A stretch of DNA of 64,000 nucleotides from Verrucomicrobiota bacterium (GTDB taxonomy: Bacteria; Verrucomicrobiota; Verrucomicrobiia; Opitutales; Opitutaceae), in NCBI GenBank assembly GCA_016235555.1, contig JACRKC010000014.1:1-64000 (forward strand), given 5' to 3'. Every line of letters begins with the position of its first letter. Position 1 is the stretch's first letter. The notes under the pieces are model-generated. The model did no database searches. It had not been told where the DNA came from and saw nothing but the letters and a program-made list of their open reading frames with translations. The translations under genes were made by a program, and so were the position numbers. Shown one piece after another: positions 8,113 to 16,630 of this stretch.

Positions 8113-11100
8113 GTGCGTAATATCGCCGCGACTCACCGCGAATTTTTCCTGAAGCCGCGCCAGCGTGCGCTTCTCTCCGCTGCGCTGGTCGCGCTGGGCA
8201 CGCCGGTTTTGCCGGGGCAACCGCCGGTGCAGTTCGAACTCGCGACCGCGCAGGCGCGGGCGGCGCAGGGCGACCCCGAGGCCCTCAACGCCCTCGGCAA
8301 CGCCTACACCAACGGCCAGGGCGTGCCGCCGGACATGGCGCAGGCGGTCCGGCATTACCAGCTGGCCGCCGACAAGGGCTTCGCTCCCGCGTTGTTCAAC
8401 CTCGGGATGCTGCACGAACTCGGCCGCGGCGTGGCGGCCGATCCGGCGAAGGCGTTCGGTTTTTATCTGAAGGCGGCCCAGCAGGGCTTCGCGCCGGCGC
8501 AGTTCAACGTCGGCAACATGTATGCCAACGGCATCGGCACGAAGGCCGATGTGTTCGAGGCGGCGTTGTGGTTCCGCCAGGCGGCGGAGAAGAACATTCC
8601 CGAAGCCCAATACAATCTGGCGCTCGCCTACGAACTGGGCCGCGGCGTGGGGAAGGATGAGTCCGCCGCGCAGAAGTGGTATCGGGCTGCCTCCACCCAG
8701 GGTTACGCCCGGGCGCGCTACAACCTCGCGCTCATGCTCGAGGAGGGTCGTGGCGCCGCCGTCGACCCCGCCGGGGCCGTCGAACTCTACCGTGCCGCCG
8801 CGCTGCAGAATTTCGCCCCGGCGCAGAACAACCTCGGCATCCTGCTCGCCGAGGGCCGCGGGATGCCCGCCGACCTCGTGCAGGCCTACGCGTGGCTTTC
8901 GCTCGCCGTCGACAACGGCGCGAAACCCACCGGACGCGACATCGTCGCCCAGCAGTTTTCGCCCGCCCAGCGTCTGGAGGCCGACGCCGCTACGGGCAAG
9001 CTCCGCGCGCAACTGGGTGTGACCCCGGCCGTCGCCGCCACGCCGGCCCAGCCGCCGCCGGCCGCAGCGATGCCGGCCGCGACGGTGCCGGCCGCGTCGG
9101 CGGATCTCGCGGCCCTCAACGCGTCGCTCGCCTCCGCCCGGGCCGATCTGACAAACCTCCGGGCCGAAAACACGCGGCTGGACGAAACCGCCCGGACACT
9201 GGCCCGCGACAAAGCGGCGCTCGAACAGCGCCTCGCCGCGGCGGCCGCCGCCACACCGAAGCCCGAGGAGGCCGCCGCCGCCGCGAATCTGACCCAGCAA
9301 CTCGCCGCGCTGCAGACCGAGTTCAACAAGCTCCGCTCCGAGAACGGCCGGCTCATCGAGTCGCTGCAAAACTCCCAGGTCGATCAGGCCGCCGCGGCGA
9401 AGCGCGCGACCGATGCCACGCAGCAGCTCTTCACCGAGCGTCGCGCGCTCGAGCAGAAACTCGCGGCCGCCGAGGCAGCGGCCAAGGCCCCGGCGGCGCC
9501 GCCCGCGTCGCCGGCCGCGGATGCCGCCGTGGCCACCTTGCGGGCGCAGGTCGACCAGCTCACCCGGGACGCCGGAACGTTGCGCACCGAGAAGGAACAG
9601 GCGGACCGCAAAGCGGCGGATCTTGCCGCCCAGTTACAGGCGGCCAAGAGCGCCGTCGCCGCGGTCACCCCGGGGGCGGGCGCACCGGCCGCCGGCACCG
9701 CCGATGAGCGGGTCAGCCGGCTTACCGCAGAAAACACCCGCCTCAACGACGAGGTGCGCCGCTCCACCATCCGGCTCTCGGAGATGAACCGGCAGCTCGC
9801 TGCGGCGCAGACCAGGGCCGCACCGAAGTCCGGCGACGCCGCCGGCACCGCGGGGAAGGCCGATGAGGCCAGGCTCGGTGAATTGACGCGGCAGGTCGCG
9901 GAACTGCGCGAAACCAATGAAAAACTGGCCGCGGAAAATCGCCGCCTGGCCGCCGCGACGCCGGCGGCACCCGCGGCGGCACCGACGGGCCCGGGTGCGC
10001 GGGAGAAGGAACTCGCCGGCCAGCTTGCCTCCGCCGAGTCGCGGCTCACCCAGCTGCAGCAGACGCTCGTCAACGCCGAGGCGGCGCAAAAAAATCTCAC
10101 GGCGGAAAAAGAGGGGCTGCAGAAACGTGTGACCGATCTGACGGCCGCCGCCGCCGCGGCGAAACCCGATCCGGCGCCACTCGATCAGACGCGGGCCGAA
10201 CTCACCAAGGCGCTCGACGAGGTCGCGGCGTCCCGGCGCGGAAATGACGAACTGAAGCGCCAGCTCGCCGGCGTCGAAGCGGCGCTCGCGGCGGCCCGGA
10301 GCACGGCGCCGGCGACCGCGGCGGCCAGAGCCGCCGACCAGCAGCGGATGGCCGAGCTGCAAACCGCGCTCGCGGCGGCCGACCGCAAGGTCACCGACGG
10401 CGAGGCGGCCGTGCGGGATGCCGCCCGGCGCGCGGATGCGCTCGCCAGTGAACTGACCGCCGCCAAGCGCCTGGCGGAGGACGCCACGGGCCGCGCCCAG
10501 AAGGCCGCGGCCGACCTCCAGGCCGAGCGGGAACAGGCGGCGCGTCGTTCGACCGACGCCACCGGTTCGCAGCAGGTGCAGGCCGCCGAACTCGTCCGGG
10601 CGCAGCAGGCGCTGGCGGCGTCGACGGCGACGGCCAGCCGGCTTGAGCAGGAGGCCGGCGCGCTCCGGCAGAAAAACGCGGAGCTGGCCGCCAGCGCGGC
10701 CAAGGCCGACGCCGCGGTCGCCGCCGCCGAGCGGGGCCGGACGGATGAACGCGACGCGGCGGAAAAACTCCGCGCGCAACTCGATGAGGCCAACCGCTCG
10801 CTGGCGCAACGGGGACCGGCCGACGGGGAGCTCGGCGCGTTGCGGGCGCAGGTGGCGGACGCCCAGACCAAGCTTTCGCAACAGACGCGCGAGGCCGACG
10901 GGCTGTTTCAGAAACTGGCGGACACCACCGCTCGCGCCGCGGAGGTGACTGCGGAGCGGGACCGGCTCGCCGCGACCGCCCAGGCTCAAGCGGCCGAGCG
11001 CGCCGCCGCCGGGAAGCTCAAGACCCAGGTCGAGGAATCGGCGCGCGCGGTGGCCGATCTCACGGCGAAGAATGACAGCCTCATCAAGGATCTCGAAGTC

Positions 11101-13026
11101 GCCAGGCAGAGCGCCGCCGCGGCGCTGGCCGCCCAGGCGACGATGGCCAAATCCGCGCCGGACGCCGCCGCCCTGCGGCTGGAGATGCAGACGTTGCAGG
11201 AGCAAGTCCGCCGGCTGGAGTCGACCATCGAGGAGGAGCGCGCCGGCGCCGCGAAGGAGACCGCCGGACTGGCGGGGCAACTGCAGAAGGCGCGCGAGGC
11301 CAACAAAGCCCTGACCGACGCGAACCGTTCGTTCCTGGAAACCCGCGGCTCCGAGGATGCCGCCGTGCGCGGGGAGCTCGACCAGCTCAGCGCGAAAATC
11401 CGCGACCTGACCGCCGCCAACGAGAAGGCGCGCGGCGAACAGCAGCGGCTGACGGCGGAGGTGGGGCGGCTGACGCTCGAAAAGGATTCCGCGGAGCGGG
11501 TCGCGGCGGACGCCCGCAAACTCGCCGCCGGGCCCACGCAGGAGCGCGATGCGCTCCGCACGCAGATGGAGGACATGTTTGCCAAGCTCTCCACGGCCGA
11601 GCGCAGCGTCACGCAGTTGAAGGACGCCGTCGCCGCGGCGCGCGGCGAAACCGAGAAAGTGCGCGCCGACCACGCCGCGCTGCAGACCCGTTACGCGGAG
11701 GCGGCCCGGGCCGTCGAAACCCAGGGCGGCAGCGTGGCCGAGCTCACCGGGGCCAACGAGCGGCTGCAAACGCAGGTCCGGCAGCTCAACGAGCAACTCG
11801 CCGCGCAGAAAACCGTCGGCGACACCGCGGCAGCGCTGCGCGCGGAGCTGACCGGGCTGAAGGCGCGGTTCACCGAACTCTCCGGCGTCAACGAGCGCGT
11901 GGGCGGCGAAAAGGCGAAGCTCGCGCAGCAGCTCACGCAGCTGGGCCGGGAATCGGAGCTGAACCGCACCGAACTGGCCGACCTCAAGTCACGCTTCGGG
12001 GCGACCTCGACGCTGGCCCAGCAGCAACTCGCCTCGATCAACGAGCTCGGCGCGGCCAACGAAAAATTGCAGGCCCAGGTCAGGACGCTCACCGAGCAAC
12101 TCGCCGTGCAACGCGTGGCGGGCGACGCCGCGAGCACGCTGCGCAGCGAACTCGCGGAGGTGAAGACGCGTTTCGCCGACGCGCAGAAATCCGCGGAGGC
12201 GCAGGCCGCGAGCGTGGCCGAACTGACGGGGCTCAATGAAAAGTTGAGCGGCTCCGCGCGCGACCTCCAGGCGCAGATCACGACGCTGCGCGCCGACAAC
12301 ACGCGGCTGGGCGGGGCGAGTGAAGCGGCCGAGGGGCTGCGCGCGGAATTGACCGATTTGCGCGGGAAGCTGGCGGAGGCCCAGAAAGCCGCGGGCCAGC
12401 AGGGCGCGAGCGTCACGGAATTGACGGGGGCCAACGAAAAGCTGGGCGCGGAACTGAAGACCCTGCAGGGGCAGCTGGCGGCGTTGCAGGCGGACAGCGC
12501 GAAGCTCGGGCAGGCCGAGGACGCCCGCAAGCAGGCCGAGCAGCGCGCCGCGAGTCTCGCCGCCGCCGCCACCGATCTGACGGCGGCGCAGCGCGAGCTC
12601 TCCGCGGCCCGCGCGGAAAATATCCGGCTGGGCGAACAGGTGCAGGCCCTCGACCGTGATCGCACGACGCGAATCGCCGCGCTGCAGCAGGAGAACCTCG
12701 CGCTCAACGCCCGGCTGCGCCAAGCGCAGGGCACGCTCGACTCGATCGCCGCGGCGGCCCGCCTGCTCACCGGCGGCGCGGCGAACGTGCCGGTCTCGAC
12801 GCTGCCCGCCGTGGCTTCCGCGCCCGCGCCGTCGTCACCCGTGGCGGCCGCCCCGGTGCCGGCGCCCGCGCGCGTGCACACGGTGCAGGAAGGCGACTCG
12901 CTCACGCGCATCAGCGTGCGTTACTACGGCACGAGCAGCCGCTGGCAGGAAATCTACGATGCGAACCGCGAAGTCCTCCGCGGCGAAAACGCGCTGCGCC
13001 CCGGCCAGCGGTTGAAGATTCCGTGA
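8113..13026 (+). CDS. Giant Sel1-repeat / coiled-coil / LysM protein
   Basis: The 1637-residue protein starts at GTG 8113. An N-terminal basic stretch and short hydrophobic run (residues 18-33) suggest a signal peptide or anchor. Residues 45-285 hold about six Sel1-like repeats (ALNALGNAYTNGQGVP, ALFNLGMLHELGRGV, and so on). Residues 330-1540 are an almost unbroken alanine/glutamate/leucine-rich coiled coil with long internal repeats built on SVAELTGANERL and RAELTDLRGKL. The last 53 residues are a LysM domain (VHTVQEGDSLTRISVRYYG, ending ALRPGQRLKIP), which binds peptidoglycan. The likely role is a long rod anchored to the cell wall in the periplasm, perhaps for envelope structure or division; this is inference from domain order. 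Confidence 0.85.
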   Translation: MRNIAATHREFFLKPRQRALLSAALVALGTPVLPGQPPVQFELATAQARAAQGDPEALNALGNAYTNGQGVPPDMAQAVRHYQLAADKGFAPALFNLGMLHELGRGVAADPAKAFGFYLKAAQQGFAPAQFNVGNMYANGIGTKADVFEAALWFRQAAEKNIPEAQYNLALAYELGRGVGKDESAAQKWYRAASTQGYARARYNLALMLEEGRGAAVDPAGAVELYRAAALQNFAPAQNNLGILLAEGRGMPADLVQAYAWLSLAVDNGAKPTGRDIVAQQFSPAQRLEADAATGKLRAQLGVTPAVAATPAQPPPAAAMPAATVPAASADLAALNASLASARADLTNLRAENTRLDETARTLARDKAALEQRLAAAAAATPKPEEAAAAANLTQQLAALQTEFNKLRSENGRLIESLQNSQVDQAAAAKRATDATQQLFTERRALEQKLAAAEAAAKAPAAPPASPAADAAVATLRAQVDQLTRDAGTLRTEKEQADRKAADLAAQLQAAKSAVAAVTPGAGAPAAGTADERVSRLTAENTRLNDEVRRSTIRLSEMNRQLAAAQTRAAPKSGDAAGTAGKADEARLGELTRQVAELRETNEKLAAENRRLAAATPAAPAAAPTGPGAREKELAGQLASAESRLTQLQQTLVNAEAAQKNLTAEKEGLQKRVTDLTAAAAAAKPDPAPLDQTRAELTKALDEVAASRRGNDELKRQLAGVEAALAAARSTAPATAAARAADQQRMAELQTALAAADRKVTDGEAAVRDAARRADALASELTAAKRLAEDATGRAQKAAADLQAEREQAARRSTDATGSQQVQAAELVRAQQALAASTATASRLEQEAGALRQKNAELAASAAKADAAVAAAERGRTDERDAAEKLRAQLDEANRSLAQRGPADGELGALRAQVADAQTKLSQQTREADGLFQKLADTTARAAEVTAERDRLAATAQAQAAERAAAGKLKTQVEESARAVADLTAKNDSLIKDLEVARQSAAAALAAQATMAKSAPDAAALRLEMQTLQEQVRRLESTIEEERAGAAKETAGLAGQLQKAREANKALTDANRSFLETRGSEDAAVRGELDQLSAKIRDLTAANEKARGEQQRLTAEVGRLTLEKDSAERVAADARKLAAGPTQERDALRTQMEDMFAKLSTAERSVTQLKDAVAAARGETEKVRADHAALQTRYAEAARAVETQGGSVAELTGANERLQTQVRQLNEQLAAQKTVGDTAAALRAELTGLKARFTELSGVNERVGGEKAKLAQQLTQLGRESELNRTELADLKSRFGATSTLAQQQLASINELGAANEKLQAQVRTLTEQLAVQRVAGDAASTLRSELAEVKTRFADAQKSAEAQAASVAELTGLNEKLSGSARDLQAQITTLRADNTRLGGASEAAEGLRAELTDLRGKLAEAQKAAGQQGASVTELTGANEKLGAELKTLQGQLAALQADSAKLGQAEDARKQAEQRAASLAAAATDLTAAQRELSAARAENIRLGEQVQALDRDRTTRIAALQQENLALNARLRQAQGTLDSIAAAARLLTGGAANVPVSTLPAVASAPAPSSPVAAAPVPAPARVHTVQEGDSLTRISVRYYGTSSRWQEIYDANREVLRGENALRPGQRLKIP

Positions 13027-13068
13027 CCGGACGGGCGGGCGTCGCGCGCCCGCACCGGCGTGGTCACA

Positions 13069-13240
13069 CCGGGGCGCATCGCACTTTTCTGCCAGAAAAC
13101 TGAGATCCGCCCGTGGCACCGGGGCGCATCTCACTTTCGTGCACTGCGGAGGGGCGCTTTTCCAAGCGCCCAAGCCCGGCGGTTGAAAACCGCCGCTCCG
13201 TCGCGCTCACCGGGCTGCAAGAAACTGAGATGCGCCGTCG
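13069..13240. repeat. Composite palindromic element PE-F
   Basis: The gap before the TPR membrane gene holds GGGGCGCATCTCACTTTC, then GGCGCTTTTCCAAGCGCC and GGCGGTTGAAAACCGCC hairpins, closing with AAACTGAGATGCGCC. The order is the reverse complement of the copy at 7964-8045, so the same composite occurs in both orientations. Confidence 0.8.
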
Positions 13241-13300
13241 CACCGCGGACCGCATCTCCGCGCTTGCCTCTCTGCGCAGGTTCCGGTTTTGGCCGGGGGC

Positions 13301-15247
13301 GTGTCGACCACCAACAGCGCTTCTTCCGCCCGGGCCGGCTTGTTTCCGGCCCGCGAGCCTCCGGCCTGGCTGTTCGCCGCGTTCGTGATCGTCGCGCTGG
13401 TGGTGGTCTATCTGCCGGTGCGCCAGGCCGGGTTCATCTGGGACGACGACGCGCACCTCACCGGCCACCGCTGCATCGTCGGTCCGCTCGGATTTCCGGA
13501 GATTTGGACGACGGCCGAGGCCAACTATTTCCCCCTCGTGCTGACGCATCTGTGGGTCTTGCACGCGATCTTCGGGCTGGAGCCGCTGCCGTATCATGTG
13601 GTCAACGTGCTGCTGCACGCGGCCAATGCGTTGCTGCTCTGGCAGGTGCTGCGGCGGCTCTCGGTGCGCGGGGCGTGGCTGGGGGCGGCGCTGTGGGCGT
13701 TGCATCCGGTGCAGGTCGAGTCCGTCGCGTGGATCTCCGAGCTGAAAAACACGCAGTCCGGGGTCTTCTTTCTGCTCTCGATCTGGTTTTTTATTTCGTG
13801 GCTGAAGCCGGCGGACACCGGCCGCGGCGCGCGGATCCACTACGGGCTGGCCGTGGCGTGCGGCGTGCTCGCGATCCTGAGCAAACCCTCGACGGTGATG
13901 CTGCCCGTCGCCCTCGGGCTGGTCGTGTGGTGGGTGCGCGGCGAAATCCGCTGGCGCGATCTCACGCCAGTGGCGCCATTCCTGTTGCTGGCGGTGGTGG
14001 CGAGCGGATGGACGATCTGGGAGCAGAAAGTCCACCAAAGGGCCAGCGGCACCGAATGGAGTCTGACGTTGCCGGAGCGGGCGGTGATCGCGGGCAAGGC
14101 GATCTGGTTCTACCTCGGCAAACTGCTGTGGCCGCAGTCGCTGTGCTTCATCTACCCGCGCTGGTCGGTCGACGTCGCGCGGTGGTGGTCATGGGCGCCG
14201 TTGCTCGGAGCGGTCGCGGTGCCGCTGGCGCTGGCGCGGACGCCGGGCCGATGGGCGCGCGCCGGTCTGCTGGCCGTGCTGTATTTCGGGGCGCTCCTTT
14301 TTCCGGTGCTGGGATTTTTCGATGTCTACTTCTTCCGGTTCTCCTACGTCGCGGATCATTTCCAGTATCTCGCGAGCATGGCGGCCTGCGCGCTCGCGGG
14401 CGCGGCGGGCGTCACGCTCGCGGCGAGGATGCCGCCGGCGGCCGGCCGCATCTCCGGCGCAGTCGTGGTCACGGTGGTCGCCGGCTGCCTCGCGCTGGTT
14501 TCACGGCGGGAAGTCCACGTTTACCGGGATGACCTCACGCTGTGGGGGACGACCAGGGGGCGGAACCCGACCGCGTGGCTCGCGTGCAACAATCTCGCCC
14601 TCGAATACGACCGCGTGGGGCGAAGCGCGGAGGCGCGGACCCACTACGAAAGCGCCTTGGCGCTCTTTCCGGACGATGCCGAGCTCCGCACCAACTACGG
14701 CAACTCGCTGTTGCGCGAAGGCCGGCGCGACGACGCGGTGCGGCAGTATCAAGCCGCGTTGCGGGTGCGGCCGGACCTGCCGGATGCGCTCAACGCCCTG
14801 TGCGTGATTGAAAACCAGGCCGGCCGGCTGGACGACGCGATCGGCTTCGGCGAACGGGCCGTCCGCGCCCGGCCCGACGCGCCGGCCGCGCACTTCAATC
14901 TGGCCAACGCCCTCGGGCGCGCCGGCCGCCGCGCCGAATCCGAGGCCGCCTACCGGCGGGCCGTGGCCCTGGCACCGGGCCTCGTCGAGGCCTGGGCGAA
15001 TCTGGGCTACATGCTGCTGACGGCGGACGAGTTTGACCGCGCGATCGCGCCGTTGGAGGCCGCCGCGCGACTGCAGGCCGGCCACGCCGTCCTCCGGCAT
15101 GACCTCGGGCTGGCGTGCTGGCGGGCCGGCCGCCGGGACGAGGCGATCGGTCACCTCGACGCCGCGCTGCAACTGGATCCCGCCAACGCCGCGTGGCGCG
15201 GCGAACTCGAAGCGTGGCGGAAACAAATGTCGCCCGCGGCGCGGTAA
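13301..15247 (+). CDS. TPR membrane protein with GT-C (PMT-like) N-terminal region
   Basis: The 648-residue product starts at GTG 13301 (a TTG at 13289 in the same frame is the alternative). About the first 400 residues form multiple membrane segments with a GFIWDDDAHLTGH loop after the first one, typical of the acidic motif of GT-C glycosyltransferases of the PMT/TMTC type, and ALHPVQVESVAWISELKN further on. Residues 425-640 hold about six tetratricopeptide repeats (AWLACNNLALEYDRVGRSAEA, DALNALCVIENQAGRLDDAI). The architecture matches a widespread bacterial family of unproven function, plausibly transferring sugars from a lipid carrier to exported proteins. The flanking gap contains PE-F repeats. 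Confidence 0.75.
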   Translation: MSTTNSASSARAGLFPAREPPAWLFAAFVIVALVVVYLPVRQAGFIWDDDAHLTGHRCIVGPLGFPEIWTTAEANYFPLVLTHLWVLHAIFGLEPLPYHVVNVLLHAANALLLWQVLRRLSVRGAWLGAALWALHPVQVESVAWISELKNTQSGVFFLLSIWFFISWLKPADTGRGARIHYGLAVACGVLAILSKPSTVMLPVALGLVVWWVRGEIRWRDLTPVAPFLLLAVVASGWTIWEQKVHQRASGTEWSLTLPERAVIAGKAIWFYLGKLLWPQSLCFIYPRWSVDVARWWSWAPLLGAVAVPLALARTPGRWARAGLLAVLYFGALLFPVLGFFDVYFFRFSYVADHFQYLASMAACALAGAAGVTLAARMPPAAGRISGAVVVTVVAGCLALVSRREVHVYRDDLTLWGTTRGRNPTAWLACNNLALEYDRVGRSAEARTHYESALALFPDDAELRTNYGNSLLREGRRDDAVRQYQAALRVRPDLPDALNALCVIENQAGRLDDAIGFGERAVRARPDAPAAHFNLANALGRAGRRAESEAAYRRAVALAPGLVEAWANLGYMLLTADEFDRAIAPLEAAARLQAGHAVLRHDLGLACWRAGRRDEAIGHLDAALQLDPANAAWRGELEAWRKQMSPAAR

Positions 15248-15271
15248 TCGTTTTCAGTCACGCCTCGCCCC

Positions 15272-16555
15272 ATGCGCATCGCCGAAATGCACGTCACGCC
15301 GATCGTCCTCGGCGATCCTCCGCTCCTCAACGCCGCCGGGCTGCACGCGCCGTGGTGCCTGCGCACCGTCGTCGAACTCGTGGCGGACAACGGCCTCACC
15401 GGCCTCGCCGAGGTGCCCGGCAGCGCGGCGATCAACGCCAGGCTCGACGCGGCCCGCGCCGTGGCCGTCGGCCGCGATCCGCTCAACTGGCACGCGTTGC
15501 GCGCCGCCGTGCGCGCGCACTTCGGCACCGAGGCCTCGGCCGCGCGCGGCGACAAGCCGTGGGATCAACGCGCGCTTGTGCAGGTGGAGAGCGCGCTCGA
15601 CGTGGCGTGCCTCGACCTCGCGGGCAGACATTTCGGCGTCCCCGTGGCCACGCTGCTCGGCGGCATCGTGCGGGAACGCGTGCCGTATTCCGCCTACCTC
15701 TTCTACAAATACGAGGGTGCCGGCGGCGATCTCGCCTTCGGCACCGATCCGCGCGCGACCGGCTGGGATGCCGCGCGCCAGGCCGCGGCGCTCGACCCCG
15801 AGGGCATCGTGGCGCAGGCGCGCGCGATGATCGCCGAGTTCGGCTTCGAATCGATCAAGCTGAAAGGGGGCTGCTTCCCGCCCGGGCAGGAGGTCGCGGC
15901 GATGAAGGCGCTGCACAAGGCGTTTCCCGGCTACCCGCTGCGCCTCGATCCGAATGCGCTGTGGACGGTCGAGACCTCGATCAAGGCCGGCCACGAGCTG
16001 GAGGGCGTGCTCGAATACTACGAGGATCCGTGCCGCACCCAGGAGGGCATGGCGGCGGTGCGGCGCTCCCTGAATCTCCCGCTCGCGACCAACATGTGCA
16101 CGACGTCCTTCGACGATCTGCCCGGCAGCGTGCGCACCGGCAGCGAGGACATCATTCTCACCGATCATCATTTCTGGGGCGGGCTGCGGGCGTCGATGGA
16201 ACTGGCCACATGGTGCCGCATCCACGGCCGCGGCGTCTCGATGCACTCCAACAACCACGGCGGCATCTCGCTCGCGGCGATGACGCACCTCGGTGCCGCG
16301 ATGCCGAACCTCACCTACGCCCTCGACACGCACTATCCGTGGCAATGGGAGGAGATCATCGTGGGCGGGCGCGTGAAATTTGACCGCGGCTGCGTCGTGT
16401 TGCCAAAGGGGCCGGGCCTCGGCGTCGAACTCGACCGCGCGGCGCTGGCGCGGGCGCACGCGAATTTCCAGCGCGCCGGCCTGAAGGAGCGCAACGACGA
16501 GATCGAGATGCAGAAGAAAGTGCCCGGGTGGAAATTCGCGCAGACGCGATGGTGA
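15272..16555 (+). CDS. Glucarate-dehydratase-like enolase superfamily enzyme
   Basis: The 427-residue protein aligns by eye along its whole length with D-glucarate dehydratase (GudD, about 446 residues). It has the KLKGG lysine motif near 199-203, metal ligands in LDPNA and EYYEDP, TNMCTT, and the catalytic histidine region SMHSNNHGGISLA near 323-335, followed by DTHYPWQ and PGLGVELD. The family dehydrates acid sugars to 2-keto-3-deoxy acids; the exact substrate may not be glucarate. It is followed at once by a DUF4450 protein and an SDR dehydrogenase, so the three probably work in breakdown of a plant or algal sugar acid or deoxy sugar. ATG 15272 fits the family N-terminus. Confidence 0.85.
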   Translation: MRIAEMHVTPIVLGDPPLLNAAGLHAPWCLRTVVELVADNGLTGLAEVPGSAAINARLDAARAVAVGRDPLNWHALRAAVRAHFGTEASAARGDKPWDQRALVQVESALDVACLDLAGRHFGVPVATLLGGIVRERVPYSAYLFYKYEGAGGDLAFGTDPRATGWDAARQAAALDPEGIVAQARAMIAEFGFESIKLKGGCFPPGQEVAAMKALHKAFPGYPLRLDPNALWTVETSIKAGHELEGVLEYYEDPCRTQEGMAAVRRSLNLPLATNMCTTSFDDLPGSVRTGSEDIILTDHHFWGGLRASMELATWCRIHGRGVSMHSNNHGGISLAAMTHLGAAMPNLTYALDTHYPWQWEEIIVGGRVKFDRGCVVLPKGPGLGVELDRAALARAHANFQRAGLKERNDEIEMQKKVPGWKFAQTRW

Positions 16556-16564
16556 GTTTGGAGA

Positions 16565-16630
16565 GCCACGAATGAACACGAACAAACACGAATTCATCTG
16601 TCTTCGTGTTCATTGGTGTGCATTCGTGGT
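16565..16630. repeat. Palindromic element PE-E supplying the start of the DUF4450 gene
   Basis: Left arm CCACGAATGAACACGAACAA with CACGAATTC; right arm TTCGTGTTCATTGGTGTGC with ATTCGTGG. The ATG at 16572 lies inside the left arm, and the first roughly 20 codons of the downstream gene are element sequence. Confidence 0.8.

Noticed and set aside
9634-11796. A 720-codon minus-strand frame opposite the coiled-coil protein
   Set aside because: Composition mirrors the alanine/glutamate repeats of the real gene; no domain seen.
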